Shown here: in pieces, positions 25,683 through 33,979 of the stretch | How positions within the stretch are numbered: position 1 is the first letter of the stretch | Layout of the letters: each line of letters begins with the position of its first letter | Assembly (NCBI GenBank): GCA_023458555.1 | Contig: JAEWYS010000005.1 | Coordinates: 124,001 to 188,000 of the forward strand | Direction: 5' to 3' | Length of the DNA: 64,000 nucleotides | Origin: Bacteroidota bacterium | Lineage (GTDB): Bacteria > Bacteroidota > Bacteroidia > Cytophagales > Cytophagaceae | Program-made: the position numbers and the translations under genes | Notes under the pieces: generated by a model | What the model was told of the DNA's origin: nothing | The model's input: only the letters and a program-made list of their open reading frames with translations | Databases searched by the model: none

Positions 25683-26693
25683 ATGTCAGAAATAAGAAAC
25701 AACTGGACAAGAGAAGAAATAGCGGAGATCTTTAATGCTCCTATTATGGACCTGATATACAGGGCAGCTACCGTGCATCGGACTTATCATGATCCTCAGG
25801 AAGTTCAGGTTTGTACGCTTTTGTCTGTCAAAACAGGAGGTTGTCCGGAAGACTGTTCCTATTGTCCGCAGGCTGCCAGATACCATACCAATGTAAAAAC
25901 GCATAAGCTGATGGAGGTCGATGAAGTTATAAATGCAGCTTTGGTAGCTAAAGAATCAGGAAGTACCCGTTTCTGTATGGGAGCAGCCTGGAGAGAGGTA
26001 AGAGATAATCGGGATTTTGATAAGGTTCTGGATATGGTAAAAGGTGTAAGTACTATGGGTATGGAAGTATGCTGTACGCTTGGAATGCTTACGGATGAAC
26101 AGGCCCGAAAGCTGAAAGATGCCGGTCTGTATGCGTACAACCACAATCTGGATACCAGTGAAGAACATTACGATAAGATCATTAGTACCCGTACGTATGA
26201 TGATCGTCTGGAAACTCTGGAGAATGTACGTAATAATAAGATATCCGTATGTTCCGGAGGTATCATAGGAATGGGAGAATCAGAAGGAGATCGTATCGGA
26301 ATGCTTCATACCCTTGTTAATCTGCCGGAGCATCCTGAATCAGTACCTGTGAATGCGCTGGTTCCGGTAGAAGGAACTCCTCTGGAGGATCAGCCTCGTG
26401 TACCGGTCTGGGATATGATCCGGATGATTGCTGCAGCCCGTATCATTATGCCTAAATCTATGGTAAGACTTTCTGCCGGTCGTGTTACTATGTCCTATGA
26501 AGAGCAGGCTTTGTGCTTTCTTGCCGGAGCAAATTCTATTTTTGCCGGAGATAAGCTGTTGACAACTCCCAATCCGGAAGTGGACCGTGACAAAGAAATG
26601 TTTCAAATACTGAATCTGAAACCCCGCAAATCTTTTAAGGACGGAGAAGCGCCCGTTAAGTTTGAGCAGATTCCCCAGCATATAGTCAATTAA
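25683..26693 (+). CDS. bioB: Biotin synthase BioB
   Basis: A 336-residue radical SAM enzyme that inserts sulfur into dethiobiotin. The cluster motif GGCPEDCSYCPQ gives C54, C58 and C61. YNHNLDTS, the R-x-x-x-L-x-x-[VI]-x-x-[AN] segment, GGIIGMGES and MVRLSAGR (Arg ligand of the 2Fe-2S cluster) are typical. It stands alone, with its own promoter box and terminator, about 1.4 kb before the bioF-bioD-bioA operon. Confidence 0.97.
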   Translation: MSEIRNNWTREEIAEIFNAPIMDLIYRAATVHRTYHDPQEVQVCTLLSVKTGGCPEDCSYCPQAARYHTNVKTHKLMEVDEVINAALVAKESGSTRFCMGAAWREVRDNRDFDKVLDMVKGVSTMGMEVCCTLGMLTDEQARKLKDAGLYAYNHNLDTSEEHYDKIISTRTYDDRLETLENVRNNKISVCSGGIIGMGESEGDRIGMLHTLVNLPEHPESVPVNALVPVEGTPLEDQPRVPVWDMIRMIAAARIIMPKSMVRLSAGRVTMSYEEQALCFLAGANSIFAGDKLLTTPNPEVDRDKEMFQILNLKPRKSFKDGEAPVKFEQIPQHIVN

Positions 26694-26715
26694 TAAGTCC
26701 TGGATCTTATATTAG

Positions 26716-26741
26716 AAGGCTGCTGACTAGGCAGCCTTTTT
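26716..26741 (+). terminator. Intrinsic terminator of bioB
   Basis: Arms AAGGCTGC (26716-26723) and GCAGCCTT (26731-26738), seven-base loop, followed by a T run. Confidence 0.9.
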
Positions 26742-26856
26742 GTTTTTAAAGGAATTTTATCTCCGTCATCTTTGGCAATAATGTTTCCATATCTTTTGTA
26801 TTAAAACCTTACAGAATAATCCGTAGTTAAGTAAAGAGAAGAGGAATGAAAAGATT

Positions 26857-27504
26857 ATGGCAGAGATACGATTGAAAAAGCGGAAGAAGCCTCTCTGGCC
26901 CTGGGCGGTTGGTTTGATAATATTTTTGACGCTTGGCTGGGGAATTCTTGAATCATTAAGGCACCGGGATCGCAGCAATAATAGCGGAATCAGTCTTGAT
27001 CATAACATAGACCGGTCAAAAGAATCAAAAGAATTTGCTTTTGATTCGGAAGAGGCTGAGCGAAACCGTAACGAGCGCGATGTAAAAGAATTTGTCCGGT
27101 TTTCGAAGAATACCGATGCTTACGGATCCGGTAATATATATGAAGCAGAGGGACTTCAGAAGCTGGCATCAGCGCTTGAAGCTCTTTCGCTTGAGACCGG
27201 AGTTAAAAACAGCGATGTCGGGAGAAAGCTTTCTGCACTTAAAAGCCGGTCGGACTTTATGCTTATGCATGGAAATGAACATGGAGATTCAGCCCGTGTT
27301 GCCATGACAGAAGCAGTAGACGTTTTTAAAATTATACAGCAGGAAGTGGATCCGGGTAGCAGTGAAATAATACAAACGCTGGATGAATCCATAAAAAAAT
27401 ATAACCCTTCTGAATCGGAAGATATACATAAAAGGCAGATGGAGGATTTCTTTGAGAAGTCCGCTATGGCAGTTGATATTTTGTGGAATAAGAAACGAGA
27501 ATAA
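26857..27504 (+). CDS. Membrane-anchored protein of unknown function
   Basis: A 215-residue protein with a basic start (MAEIRLKKRKKPLWPW), one membrane helix (about 15-33: WAVGLIIFLTLGWGIL) and a highly charged, mostly helical soluble part that should face the periplasm. No known family was recognised. It lies 24 bases before the PRC-barrel gene, suggesting co-transcription. The dense Glu/Lys/Ser linker after the helix (RSKESKEFAFDSEEAERNRNERD) is typical of spacer regions. Confidence 0.7.
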   Translation: MAEIRLKKRKKPLWPWAVGLIIFLTLGWGILESLRHRDRSNNSGISLDHNIDRSKESKEFAFDSEEAERNRNERDVKEFVRFSKNTDAYGSGNIYEAEGLQKLASALEALSLETGVKNSDVGRKLSALKSRSDFMLMHGNEHGDSARVAMTEAVDVFKIIQQEVDPGSSEIIQTLDESIKKYNPSESEDIHKRQMEDFFEKSAMAVDILWNKKRE

Positions 27505-27528
27505 ACAGGTGGTTGGGAGAGGAGAATT

Positions 27529-27984
27529 ATGGCACAGAAAAATAGAAATCTGGAGAAGCAGAGCAGACGGTCTGCTACGGTAGAGGATAATTATCCGGAT
27601 GTACGGGATTATGTACTGCTGGATGAAAATGAGAAGATTGTAGGGCAGGTGATTGATATGATTATTGATCTGGATAAAGATCTGGTAAGATATCTGCATG
27701 TGTATATCGATCCTGAACGCTCCATGGCGGACAGATTTCGGAATCTGCTTATTCCGACCGGGTTTTTCCGGGCAGATTTACAAAACAGGGAAGTATACCT
27801 GTATGGTATCAGTCTTGAACAGGTATTGCATTTGCCTGATTACGACGGAGGTACGGTAAGTCCAGGGCTGGAAAATGAGATAGCAGCATTGTTGACTCCG
27901 GAAACGGGTAAGATTGCCCGAAATCCGGACGATTTTTATAATTATGATCACTTTACTCCGATTTATATCAATGAATTAGAGTAA
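27529..27984 (+). CDS. PRC-barrel domain protein
   Basis: A 151-residue soluble protein. DVRDYVLLDENEKIVGQVIDMIIDLDKDLVRYLHVYIDPE followed by the RNLLIPTGFFRADLQNREVYLYGIS segment matches the PRC-barrel (photosynthetic reaction-centre H-subunit-like) beta fold, where a strand pair around G-x-[VI]-x-[DE]-x-x-[IV]-D is characteristic. In non-photosynthetic bacteria such proteins are linked to stress or envelope binding, mostly unproven. It follows a membrane-anchored protein and precedes a perfect hairpin. Confidence 0.82.
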   Translation: MAQKNRNLEKQSRRSATVEDNYPDVRDYVLLDENEKIVGQVIDMIIDLDKDLVRYLHVYIDPERSMADRFRNLLIPTGFFRADLQNREVYLYGISLEQVLHLPDYDGGTVSPGLENEIAALLTPETGKIARNPDDFYNYDHFTPIYINELE

Positions 27985-27992
27985 GGTATGAG

Positions 27993-28020
27993 AAGAAGAG
28001 TATTGAAAAATACTCTTCTT
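27993..28020. terminator. Perfect 12-bp hairpin with GAAA loop after the PRC-barrel gene
   Basis: AAGAAGAGTATT, loop GAAA, AATACTCTTCTT: all twelve pairs are exact and the loop is of the GNRA type. It starts eight bases after the PRC-barrel stop. No T tract follows, so it is not a standard terminator; it could be an RNA-stability end, or the terminator of a transcript that needs Rho. Confidence 0.6.
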
Positions 28021-28053
28021 CCTGAATACTGATTTTGCAGAAGCCGGTATTTA

Positions 28054-28083
28054 TTGGTACCGAGTATCTTTTTTGTAATTTTG
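28054..28083 (+). promoter_or_regulatory. Promoter of bioF-bioD-bioA
   Basis: TTG at 28054-28056, exactly 19 bases, then TAATTTTG at 28076-28083: a full match to the TTG-N19-TAnnTTTG promoter of Bacteroidota. It ends six bases before the bioF ATG at 28090, so the message should have almost no leader. Confidence 0.78.
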
Positions 28084-28089
28084 CACCGA

Positions 28090-29211
28090 ATGGACAAGAT
28101 GCGTGCAAAATTAGCGGAAAGAGCAGCACAGGGAAACCTGCGCAATCTGGTCAGAAACCAGGGCAGAATCGATTTTTTTTCGAATGACTATCTCGGCCTT
28201 GCCCGTAATGCAGCACTTTCCAGGTGTATCAGCGAGTCATACGCAGCCCTTGATGGTAAAATCAACGGATCAGCAGGAAGCAGGCTTTTAGCCGGTCATA
28301 ATGTGCTTTTTGAAGAGCTGGAAATATTTCTGGCTGATCTTTTTCTTGCAGAAAAAGCATTGATCTTTAATTCCGGTTATAATGCCAATCAGGCGATATT
28401 GTCATGTGTACCGCAGCGCGGAGACACTATTCTATACGATGAGCTTATTCATGCCAGTCTGATCGACGGAGCCCGGTTGAGCTTTGCACGACGTCACTCT
28501 TTTGTCCACAATGATCCGGACGATCTCAGACGATTGCTTGAAAAAAGCGAAGGCGATGTTTATGTAGTGATAGAATCGGTGTACTCTATGGACGGAGACT
28601 GCGCTCCGTTGCGCGAGATGATTGAATTATGTGAGGCTTTCGGAGCGAATCTGATCGTTGATGAAGCACATAGCACCGGAGTCTACGGAAACAAAGGTAA
28701 TGGGATGATTTGTATGCTTGGGCTGCAGGATCGGGTATTTGCAAGGGTTATGACCTTTGGCAAGGCGATGGGGGTTCATGGTGCCTGTATTTGTGGCAGT
28801 AACGTGCTTATTGATTATCTTATTAATTTTGCCAGGTCATTTATTTATACAACAGCATTGCCAGCGCATAGTCTTGTTTCTATTGATCAGTCCTTCCGGT
28901 TTCTGGCAAAACACGAAATCCTGCAGAGTCAGTTACGGGAAAAAATACATGTTTTTCTGACGCTTGCAAAGGAACAGGGCATAAGCTCTGTATTAATTCC
29001 TTCCCAAAGCTCTGTACAAATGCTCAAAGTACCCGGAAATTCCAATGCGAAAAAGCTGGCTGTTCATTTAATGGATTCTGGATTTGATGTACGGGCTATA
29101 CTCTCTCCGACAGTAAAAGAAGGGGAGGAACGTCTCAGAATCTGCATACATAGTTTTAACGAATCGGAGGATATATACCATCTGGTAAAAGAAACAGCCT
29201 CTGTTATCTAA
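28090..29211 (+). CDS. bioF: 8-amino-7-oxononanoate synthase BioF (alpha-oxoamine synthase family)
   Basis: A 373-residue PLP enzyme (from the ATG at 28090). The IDFFSNDYLGLA opening, GSAGSRLLAGH, IVDEAHSTGVYG (PLP ring Asp/His) and MTFGKAMGVHGACICG with the PLP Lys are typical. The family includes 2-amino-3-ketobutyrate CoA ligase, but the bioD and bioA genes directly downstream support KAPA synthase (pimeloyl-ACP/CoA + L-Ala). A 12-codon upstream extension to a TTG at 28054 is rejected because that TTG is the minus-33 promoter element. Confidence 0.92.
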   Translation: MDKMRAKLAERAAQGNLRNLVRNQGRIDFFSNDYLGLARNAALSRCISESYAALDGKINGSAGSRLLAGHNVLFEELEIFLADLFLAEKALIFNSGYNANQAILSCVPQRGDTILYDELIHASLIDGARLSFARRHSFVHNDPDDLRRLLEKSEGDVYVVIESVYSMDGDCAPLREMIELCEAFGANLIVDEAHSTGVYGNKGNGMICMLGLQDRVFARVMTFGKAMGVHGACICGSNVLIDYLINFARSFIYTTALPAHSLVSIDQSFRFLAKHEILQSQLREKIHVFLTLAKEQGISSVLIPSQSSVQMLKVPGNSNAKKLAVHLMDSGFDVRAILSPTVKEGEERLRICIHSFNESEDIYHLVKETASVI

Positions 29212-29226
29212 ATAGGAATAACTGAT

Positions 29227-29838
29227 ATGAACTATTTTGTGACCGGAATTAATACAGGCAGCGGTAAAACAATGGTAAGCGCTGTCTTGTGCCAGGCTTT
29301 ACAGGCTGATTACTGGAAACCTGTTCAGTGTGGAATTGATGAAAGGGATCTTGATCAGGTGAAGAGTCTTGTAAACAATGGGCATACGCTTTTCTTTGAT
29401 GAGGCATATTGTCTGACGGAGCCGGCTTCCCCTCATCAGGCAGCGTCTATGGAAAACACGAGGATCACTCTGAGTGCTATCGAGCTGCCGGATAATGGAG
29501 GCAATGATCTGATTATTGAAGGTGCCGGAGGAGTTCTGGTTCCTCTGAATGATGAAGAAGTGATTATTGATATTGCTGCCAGATTCGGAGCTGAGGTTAT
29601 ACTGGTCGCCGATCTGTATCTGGGTAGTATAAACCATACGCTGCTTACTGTAAATGAATTGAGGGCAAGAGGACTGGTAATTAAAGGAATTGTCTTTAAC
29701 GGGCCGGATAACAGCTATTCCCGCGAAATTATCCGTAAGAAAACAGGATTAAAAACATTGCTTCATTTAAAACCGGAGCCGGATATTAACGAAGCTGTCA
29801 TTACTAAGTATGCCATTGAACTCTTCAACAACTGGTGA
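29227..29838 (+). CDS. bioD: ATP-dependent dethiobiotin synthetase BioD
   Basis: A 203-residue P-loop enzyme that closes the ureido ring of dethiobiotin from DAPA, CO2 and ATP. The N-terminal YFVTGINTGSGKTMVSAVLC is the BioD form of the P-loop (T-G-x-[DN]-T-x-x-G-K-T). KPVQCG follows, and IIEGAGGVLVPL is the conserved G-A-G-G-x-x-V-P motif. It starts 15 bases after bioF and overlaps the bioA start by 29 bases. Confidence 0.96.
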   Translation: MNYFVTGINTGSGKTMVSAVLCQALQADYWKPVQCGIDERDLDQVKSLVNNGHTLFFDEAYCLTEPASPHQAASMENTRITLSAIELPDNGGNDLIIEGAGGVLVPLNDEEVIIDIAARFGAEVILVADLYLGSINHTLLTVNELRARGLVIKGIVFNGPDNSYSREIIRKKTGLKTLLHLKPEPDINEAVITKYAIELFNNW

Positions 29839-31105
29839 CCAAAACCTTGCTGCCCGGGACCGGGAGGTCGTCTGGCATCCTTTTACTTCGCTAAATGCTT
29901 CTCCTGCCATACCTGTGGTAAAAGCAGAAGGAGTCTGGCTGCATACCGATGACGGAAGAAAAATTCTGGATGCGGTTTCTTCCTGGTGGGTTAATCTCTT
30001 CGGGCACGGGCATCCGGCGGTTGCTGATGCGATAAGCCGGCAGGCGAGACAGCTGGAACATGTTATTTTTGCCGGATTTACACATGAGCCGGCCGTAGCA
30101 CTGGCGGAGAAAGTATTGAAAATGGCCGGCAATGATTTCCGGAAGGTGTTTTTTTCGGATAATGGAAGTACGGCTGTTGAAGTGGCGATTAAGCTTGCAA
30201 TTCAATACTGGTATAATAAAGGTGAGACCAGGCCGCGGATTATTGCACTGGAGGGAGCTTATCATGGTGATACGTTCGGCGCTATGTCAGCCGCCCAGCG
30301 CAATTTGTTTAACCGGCCTTTTCAACCCTATTTATTTGAAGTCGACTTTGTGCCGTTTCCGGAAGCCGGCAGAGAAGACGAGTGTATTGCGGCATTTGAA
30401 AAATATTGCCGGAGCGGTCTTGCCGGAGCCTTTATATATGAGCCTCTGGTACAGGGAACATCCGGTATGCGCATGTATTCTCCTGAAGTTTTGCAAAACA
30501 TGCTGCAGGTAGCTGACGAATACGGTGTGCTTTGTATCGCGGATGAGGTGTTTACCTGTATGGGAAGAACCGGAAAGAATCTGGCGTCTCACTATATGGA
30601 GCTGCAACCTGATATTTTATGCATGTCAAAAGGTATTACCGGCGGCTTTCTTCCTTTGGGGCTTACTATTTCCAGTGACTGCATAGTTAAGGCTTTTCAG
30701 GCTGATGATAAAACAAAAACGTTTTATCACGGGCATTCCTATACAGCCAATCCGATTGCCTGTGCGGCAGCAAATACCAGTGTTGATTTGCTTCTGCATG
30801 ATGAAATGCAGGGAAATATAGCCCGTATCGCCGGAAAGCATAGTGATTTTGTACGGAAAATCCGGAATACAGCCGGTATCGTCAGAGCTGATACGCTCGG
30901 AACAATCCTGGCTATCGAACTGAAGGTGGAAAATCCCGGCTATCATGCATCCATTAAGGACTTCCTGTATAATTATTTTTTGGAGAGTCACATGCTAATG
31001 CGTCCCTTGGGTAATATTATTTATGTAGTTCCGCCATATGTGATCAGCAATGAGGAGCTTGATTTGATTTATGATCGTATTCAAAGCCTGCTCCGCATTT
31101 TATAA
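29810..31105 (+). CDS. bioA: Adenosylmethionine-8-amino-7-oxononanoate aminotransferase BioA
   Basis: A 431-residue class III PLP aminotransferase that converts KAPA to DAPA with SAM as amino donor. REVVWHPFTSLN (BioA-specific W-H-P-[FY]), DAVSSWWVNLFGHGHP, FFSDNGSTAVEVAIK, IADEVFTCMGRTG, MSKGITGGFLPLG (PLP Lys) and FYHGHSYTANPIACAAA identify it. It overlaps bioD by 29 bases and ends the operon. bioC and bioH, needed to make the pimeloyl group, are not in the window. Confidence 0.96.
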   Translation: MPLNSSTTGDQNLAARDREVVWHPFTSLNASPAIPVVKAEGVWLHTDDGRKILDAVSSWWVNLFGHGHPAVADAISRQARQLEHVIFAGFTHEPAVALAEKVLKMAGNDFRKVFFSDNGSTAVEVAIKLAIQYWYNKGETRPRIIALEGAYHGDTFGAMSAAQRNLFNRPFQPYLFEVDFVPFPEAGREDECIAAFEKYCRSGLAGAFIYEPLVQGTSGMRMYSPEVLQNMLQVADEYGVLCIADEVFTCMGRTGKNLASHYMELQPDILCMSKGITGGFLPLGLTISSDCIVKAFQADDKTKTFYHGHSYTANPIACAAANTSVDLLLHDEMQGNIARIAGKHSDFVRKIRNTAGIVRADTLGTILAIELKVENPGYHASIKDFLYNYFLESHMLMRPLGNIIYVVPPYVISNEELDLIYDRIQSLLRIL

Positions 31106-31190
31106 ATCAAGTATATCTTTTAACTTTAAGCCCTCAATTATGACTATTCGGAATAAATGAGGATTCTGTCTGATTGTTATTTATGATATT

Positions 31191-32759
31191 ATGAAAAGCT
31201 ATATCGTTTTTTTCCTGATTGGATTTTTGGGATGGACAATGCCGGGCATGGGGCAGCGCCTGGCTGCAACAGTGTCTTATTCGGGAAGCGCTCCCTTTCT
31301 GGAGCCTGATCCTGCCAAGCTGATTGTAAAATTATCCGAACAGGAATTTGTTGCTCTGGCCAAAGTAAAAGGCGGACTAAACAGTGCTTCCGAGTTTCTT
31401 CTGGAAAAGTATGACTTGTCACTAAAGATCAGTTATTCCACTATTGTTTCTCTGGCTATTGACGAAGATATCATCCGTTTTTTTTATAATGGAGATCAGT
31501 TGGTATTGCTTACCAACGTGCACGATCTGGGAAGGAAAAAGGCCCAGCTGAAAGCATACTTCTTTGATGTGGCTACCGGTGAAAAAAAAGAGGAAAAAAC
31601 GCTTATAGATGCAACAGTGACTGACTGGGTATCCGATCGGTATAAAGGTGCAGTAAAGGAGTCATTCCGGAATAATATCTATTCCTATCTCAATCAGAAC
31701 TTTATTATTCCTGTGCAGTATCAGTTTTGTGTATCCTTTTCTCCTGATAACAATAAGATACTGGTCTATATTTATGATTACGGACAAAAGACGCTGGCAG
31801 TAAATGCAATACTTTTTGACAACAGGATGCAGCAACTGCATGAAGCCAGGGTGCCAATCGATAATAATTTTATTAACTACGGGCTTTATCCCAATAACCG
31901 GGGTGATTTCTACATACTGAATGTTGATCGTCTGGGGCGGCTGGTACTGGTACAGTATAATATTGCCGATGGCACAAACAAGTTTCTGGATCTGCAATAT
32001 TCGAGCTCTGTAAGAGAAGGATTGGTATTGCGACAGCTGAATGATGATATCTGCTATGTAGCCAATATCAATGTTAAGAACGGAGTCATGCTTGGAGTAA
32101 TGTACACCAAGTTTAATTTTCAGGATAACCTGATTGAGAAAATTAATTACTATGAATTGTCCAACGGGCTTAAACAGACAGTAAATACAGCGCGGGCAGT
32201 CAAACAGAATGTGTCTTCGCAGGAAAACTGGAAGAATTATGAAATTACCCATTTTCTGATCAATGAATTTGAAAAAATAATACTGGTGCTGGAAAAACGG
32301 GAGCTAACCAGTGGTAATTTTTCTTATTCAGGTGCGTCCGTAAATGATATAGCTCATTGGGGGGAAAAAGCAGGAAGACTGAATACAGAAGGAATGCTGC
32401 TTTTCGCGTTTAACCGGGAAGATGCCATTATCTGGGAAAACTTTTATCTTAAATCGCAACTTGCTGACGTAAATGTTGGTTTGCTTGGCGCTTCTGTAGA
32501 ATTGGATAATACGGCCGAAGGTAAAATTCGTATGGTCTATGCCAATGCTGATGGAGCGGCAGGGGTTTTCAATGCACTAAAGTATGTGGAATGGGATGAA
32601 TACAGCGGATCCCGGGTCAAAGAGCTGGATCTGGAGAATAAGGATAAGTTATCGCTTATGAGGAGTCATCTGGCCTGGTGGGATGATAAGCTCATCTTGG
32701 TGGGGAGAAAAGGAATGATCGGAAAGAAAACCGTGATGAATCTGTATGATTTGAAGTAA
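31191..32759 (+). CDS. Secreted protein of unknown function, beta-rich
   Basis: A 522-residue protein with a signal peptide (MKSYIVFFLIGFLGWTMPGMG-Q). The mature sequence is a series of short beta strands with patterns such as DEDIIRFFYNGDQLVLLTNV, FSPDNNKILVYIYDYG, GDFYILNVDRLGRLVLVQYN and KLILVGRKGMIGKKTVMNLYDLK, suggesting a propeller or similar repeat of strands. No catalytic motif or known family was recognised, and there is no obvious C-terminal sorting domain. It stands alone between bioA and a small DUF6496 gene. Confidence 0.72.
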   Translation: MKSYIVFFLIGFLGWTMPGMGQRLAATVSYSGSAPFLEPDPAKLIVKLSEQEFVALAKVKGGLNSASEFLLEKYDLSLKISYSTIVSLAIDEDIIRFFYNGDQLVLLTNVHDLGRKKAQLKAYFFDVATGEKKEEKTLIDATVTDWVSDRYKGAVKESFRNNIYSYLNQNFIIPVQYQFCVSFSPDNNKILVYIYDYGQKTLAVNAILFDNRMQQLHEARVPIDNNFINYGLYPNNRGDFYILNVDRLGRLVLVQYNIADGTNKFLDLQYSSSVREGLVLRQLNDDICYVANINVKNGVMLGVMYTKFNFQDNLIEKINYYELSNGLKQTVNTARAVKQNVSSQENWKNYEITHFLINEFEKIILVLEKRELTSGNFSYSGASVNDIAHWGEKAGRLNTEGMLLFAFNREDAIIWENFYLKSQLADVNVGLLGASVELDNTAEGKIRMVYANADGAAGVFNALKYVEWDEYSGSRVKELDLENKDKLSLMRSHLAWWDDKLILVGRKGMIGKKTVMNLYDLK

Positions 32760-32986
32760 TAAACTCATAGAAACCGAGGAAGTACTGGTTCTGTCATGAT
32801 GCATGGATCACTGGTCCGATCGTTGTGGAATAAAACCTGATAGAGTGTATATTTTAGCAGATGGCCGGTTAAGGGTTTTATTGAGCACCATATAAAAAAC
32901 TGGTATTTTATCAGAAGGGATTCAGCGATGAGCTAACATTTGCCATGCTTTGCAGATTATTTTAATAGTTTTAAAACAATCAGATT

Positions 32987-33181
32987 ATGGCAAAATATAG
33001 CAAAAAGGCCCAGAAGAAAATTGAAGAAAAAATGGAGGAGCTGAAAGAAGGGAAGCTGAAATCCGGAGGTTCCGGAAAAACAGTTAAAAGCAAGGCACAG
33101 GCGGTGGCCATAGCCTTATCCGAGGCCAGAAAGGAAGGTGCTAAAGTGCCTGATAAAAAGAAAAAGAAATCGGAGAAGTAA
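32987..33181 (+). CDS. DUF6496 small basic protein
   Basis: A 64-residue Lys-rich protein: helical KKAQKKIEEKMEELKEGKLKSG, then SGKTVKSKAQAVAIALSEARKEGAKVPDKKKKK. The [SG]-x-K-T-V-K-[SN]-[RK]-x-Q-A-[IV]-A-I-[AG]-L-S-E-A-R-[KR]-x-G-[AK]-x-[VI]-P text is the DUF6496 pattern, common in Bacteroidota and Proteobacteria and reminiscent of small nucleic-acid-binding proteins. Role unknown. It ends in an intrinsic terminator. The 227 bases upstream hold no gene. Confidence 0.82.
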   Translation: MAKYSKKAQKKIEEKMEELKEGKLKSGGSGKTVKSKAQAVAIALSEARKEGAKVPDKKKKKSEK

Positions 33182-33195
33182 ACCAGCGAATAAGG

Positions 33196-33223
33196 AAGGG
33201 GATCAGCCATGATCCCCTTTTTT
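33196..33223 (+). terminator. Intrinsic terminator between DUF6496 and kdsB
   Basis: Perfect 10-base arms AAGGGGATCA (33196-33205) and TGATCCCCTT (33210-33219), loop GCCA, then T's. It lies between convergent genes; the T tract serves the plus strand best. Confidence 0.9.
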
Positions 33224-33228
33224 CGTTT

Positions 33229-33960
33229 TTAGACTAATTTGCGTGCTTTCTCAAGGTCTTCCTGCGTGTCAATACCTATGCTTTCAATATTGGTAATGGC
33301 AGCTTTAATTTTATAGCCATTTTCGATCCAGCGGAGCTGCTCAAGCTGTTCTGCCAGTTCGAGGCTGCTTTGGGGCAGTTTGGTAATTTTTTTCAGAATA
33401 TCCGCACGATAGGCGTATATGCCGATATGTTTATAGAAGGTATGTTTTCCGAGCCATTCGTTCGGGGTAGCACCTCTGATATAAGGAATGGTAGAACGGC
33501 TGAAGTAAACCGCTTCTGATTGCCGGTTGAGCAATACTTTGGGGGTATTGGGATTGAAAAGTACTTCTTCCGAATCGATTTTCTTTACGAGAGTAGCCAA
33601 TTCTGTATCCGGATTTAAGACGGAGGCAAGAAGAGAAATCTGAGCCGGTTGTATGAATGGTTCATCTCCCTGTATATTGATGATAAAATCAACCGGCTTA
33701 TCCAGGTGATTTATTGCCTCGGCGCAACGATCGGTACCGCTCTGATGTGCATCAGAGGTCATTGCAACTTTGCCGAACCGCTTTACTGTTTCATATATTT
33801 CTTCATGATCCGTAGCGACGATCAGATCAGAAAGGTCTTTGCACAACAAAGCCTGTTCGTACACACGCTGAATCATGGGTTTACCGCCAATGTCAGCCAG
33901 CGCTTTGGCCGGAAGCCTGCCCGAAGCGTAACGGGCTGGTATAATGCCTGCTATTTTCAT
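33229..33960 (-). CDS. kdsB: 3-deoxy-manno-octulosonate cytidylyltransferase KdsB
   Basis: A 243-residue enzyme that activates Kdo with CTP to CMP-Kdo for LPS core synthesis. IIPARYASGRLPAKALADIGGKPMI is the CTP-binding opening, followed by LIVATDHEEI, MTSDAHQSGTDRCAEA and IINIQGDEPFI (Mg-binding Asp). It fits with the lipid A acyltransferase and GT9 genes elsewhere in the window. It follows the NfeD-type gene by 19 bases on the minus strand. Confidence 0.97.
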   Translation of the reverse strand: MKIAGIIPARYASGRLPAKALADIGGKPMIQRVYEQALLCKDLSDLIVATDHEEIYETVKRFGKVAMTSDAHQSGTDRCAEAINHLDKPVDFIINIQGDEPFIQPAQISLLASVLNPDTELATLVKKIDSEEVLFNPNTPKVLLNRQSEAVYFSRSTIPYIRGATPNEWLGKHTFYKHIGIYAYRADILKKITKLPQSSLELAEQLEQLRWIENGYKIKAAITNIESIGIDTQEDLEKARKLV

Positions 33961-33979
33961 GGAATGATGTTATACTGTA

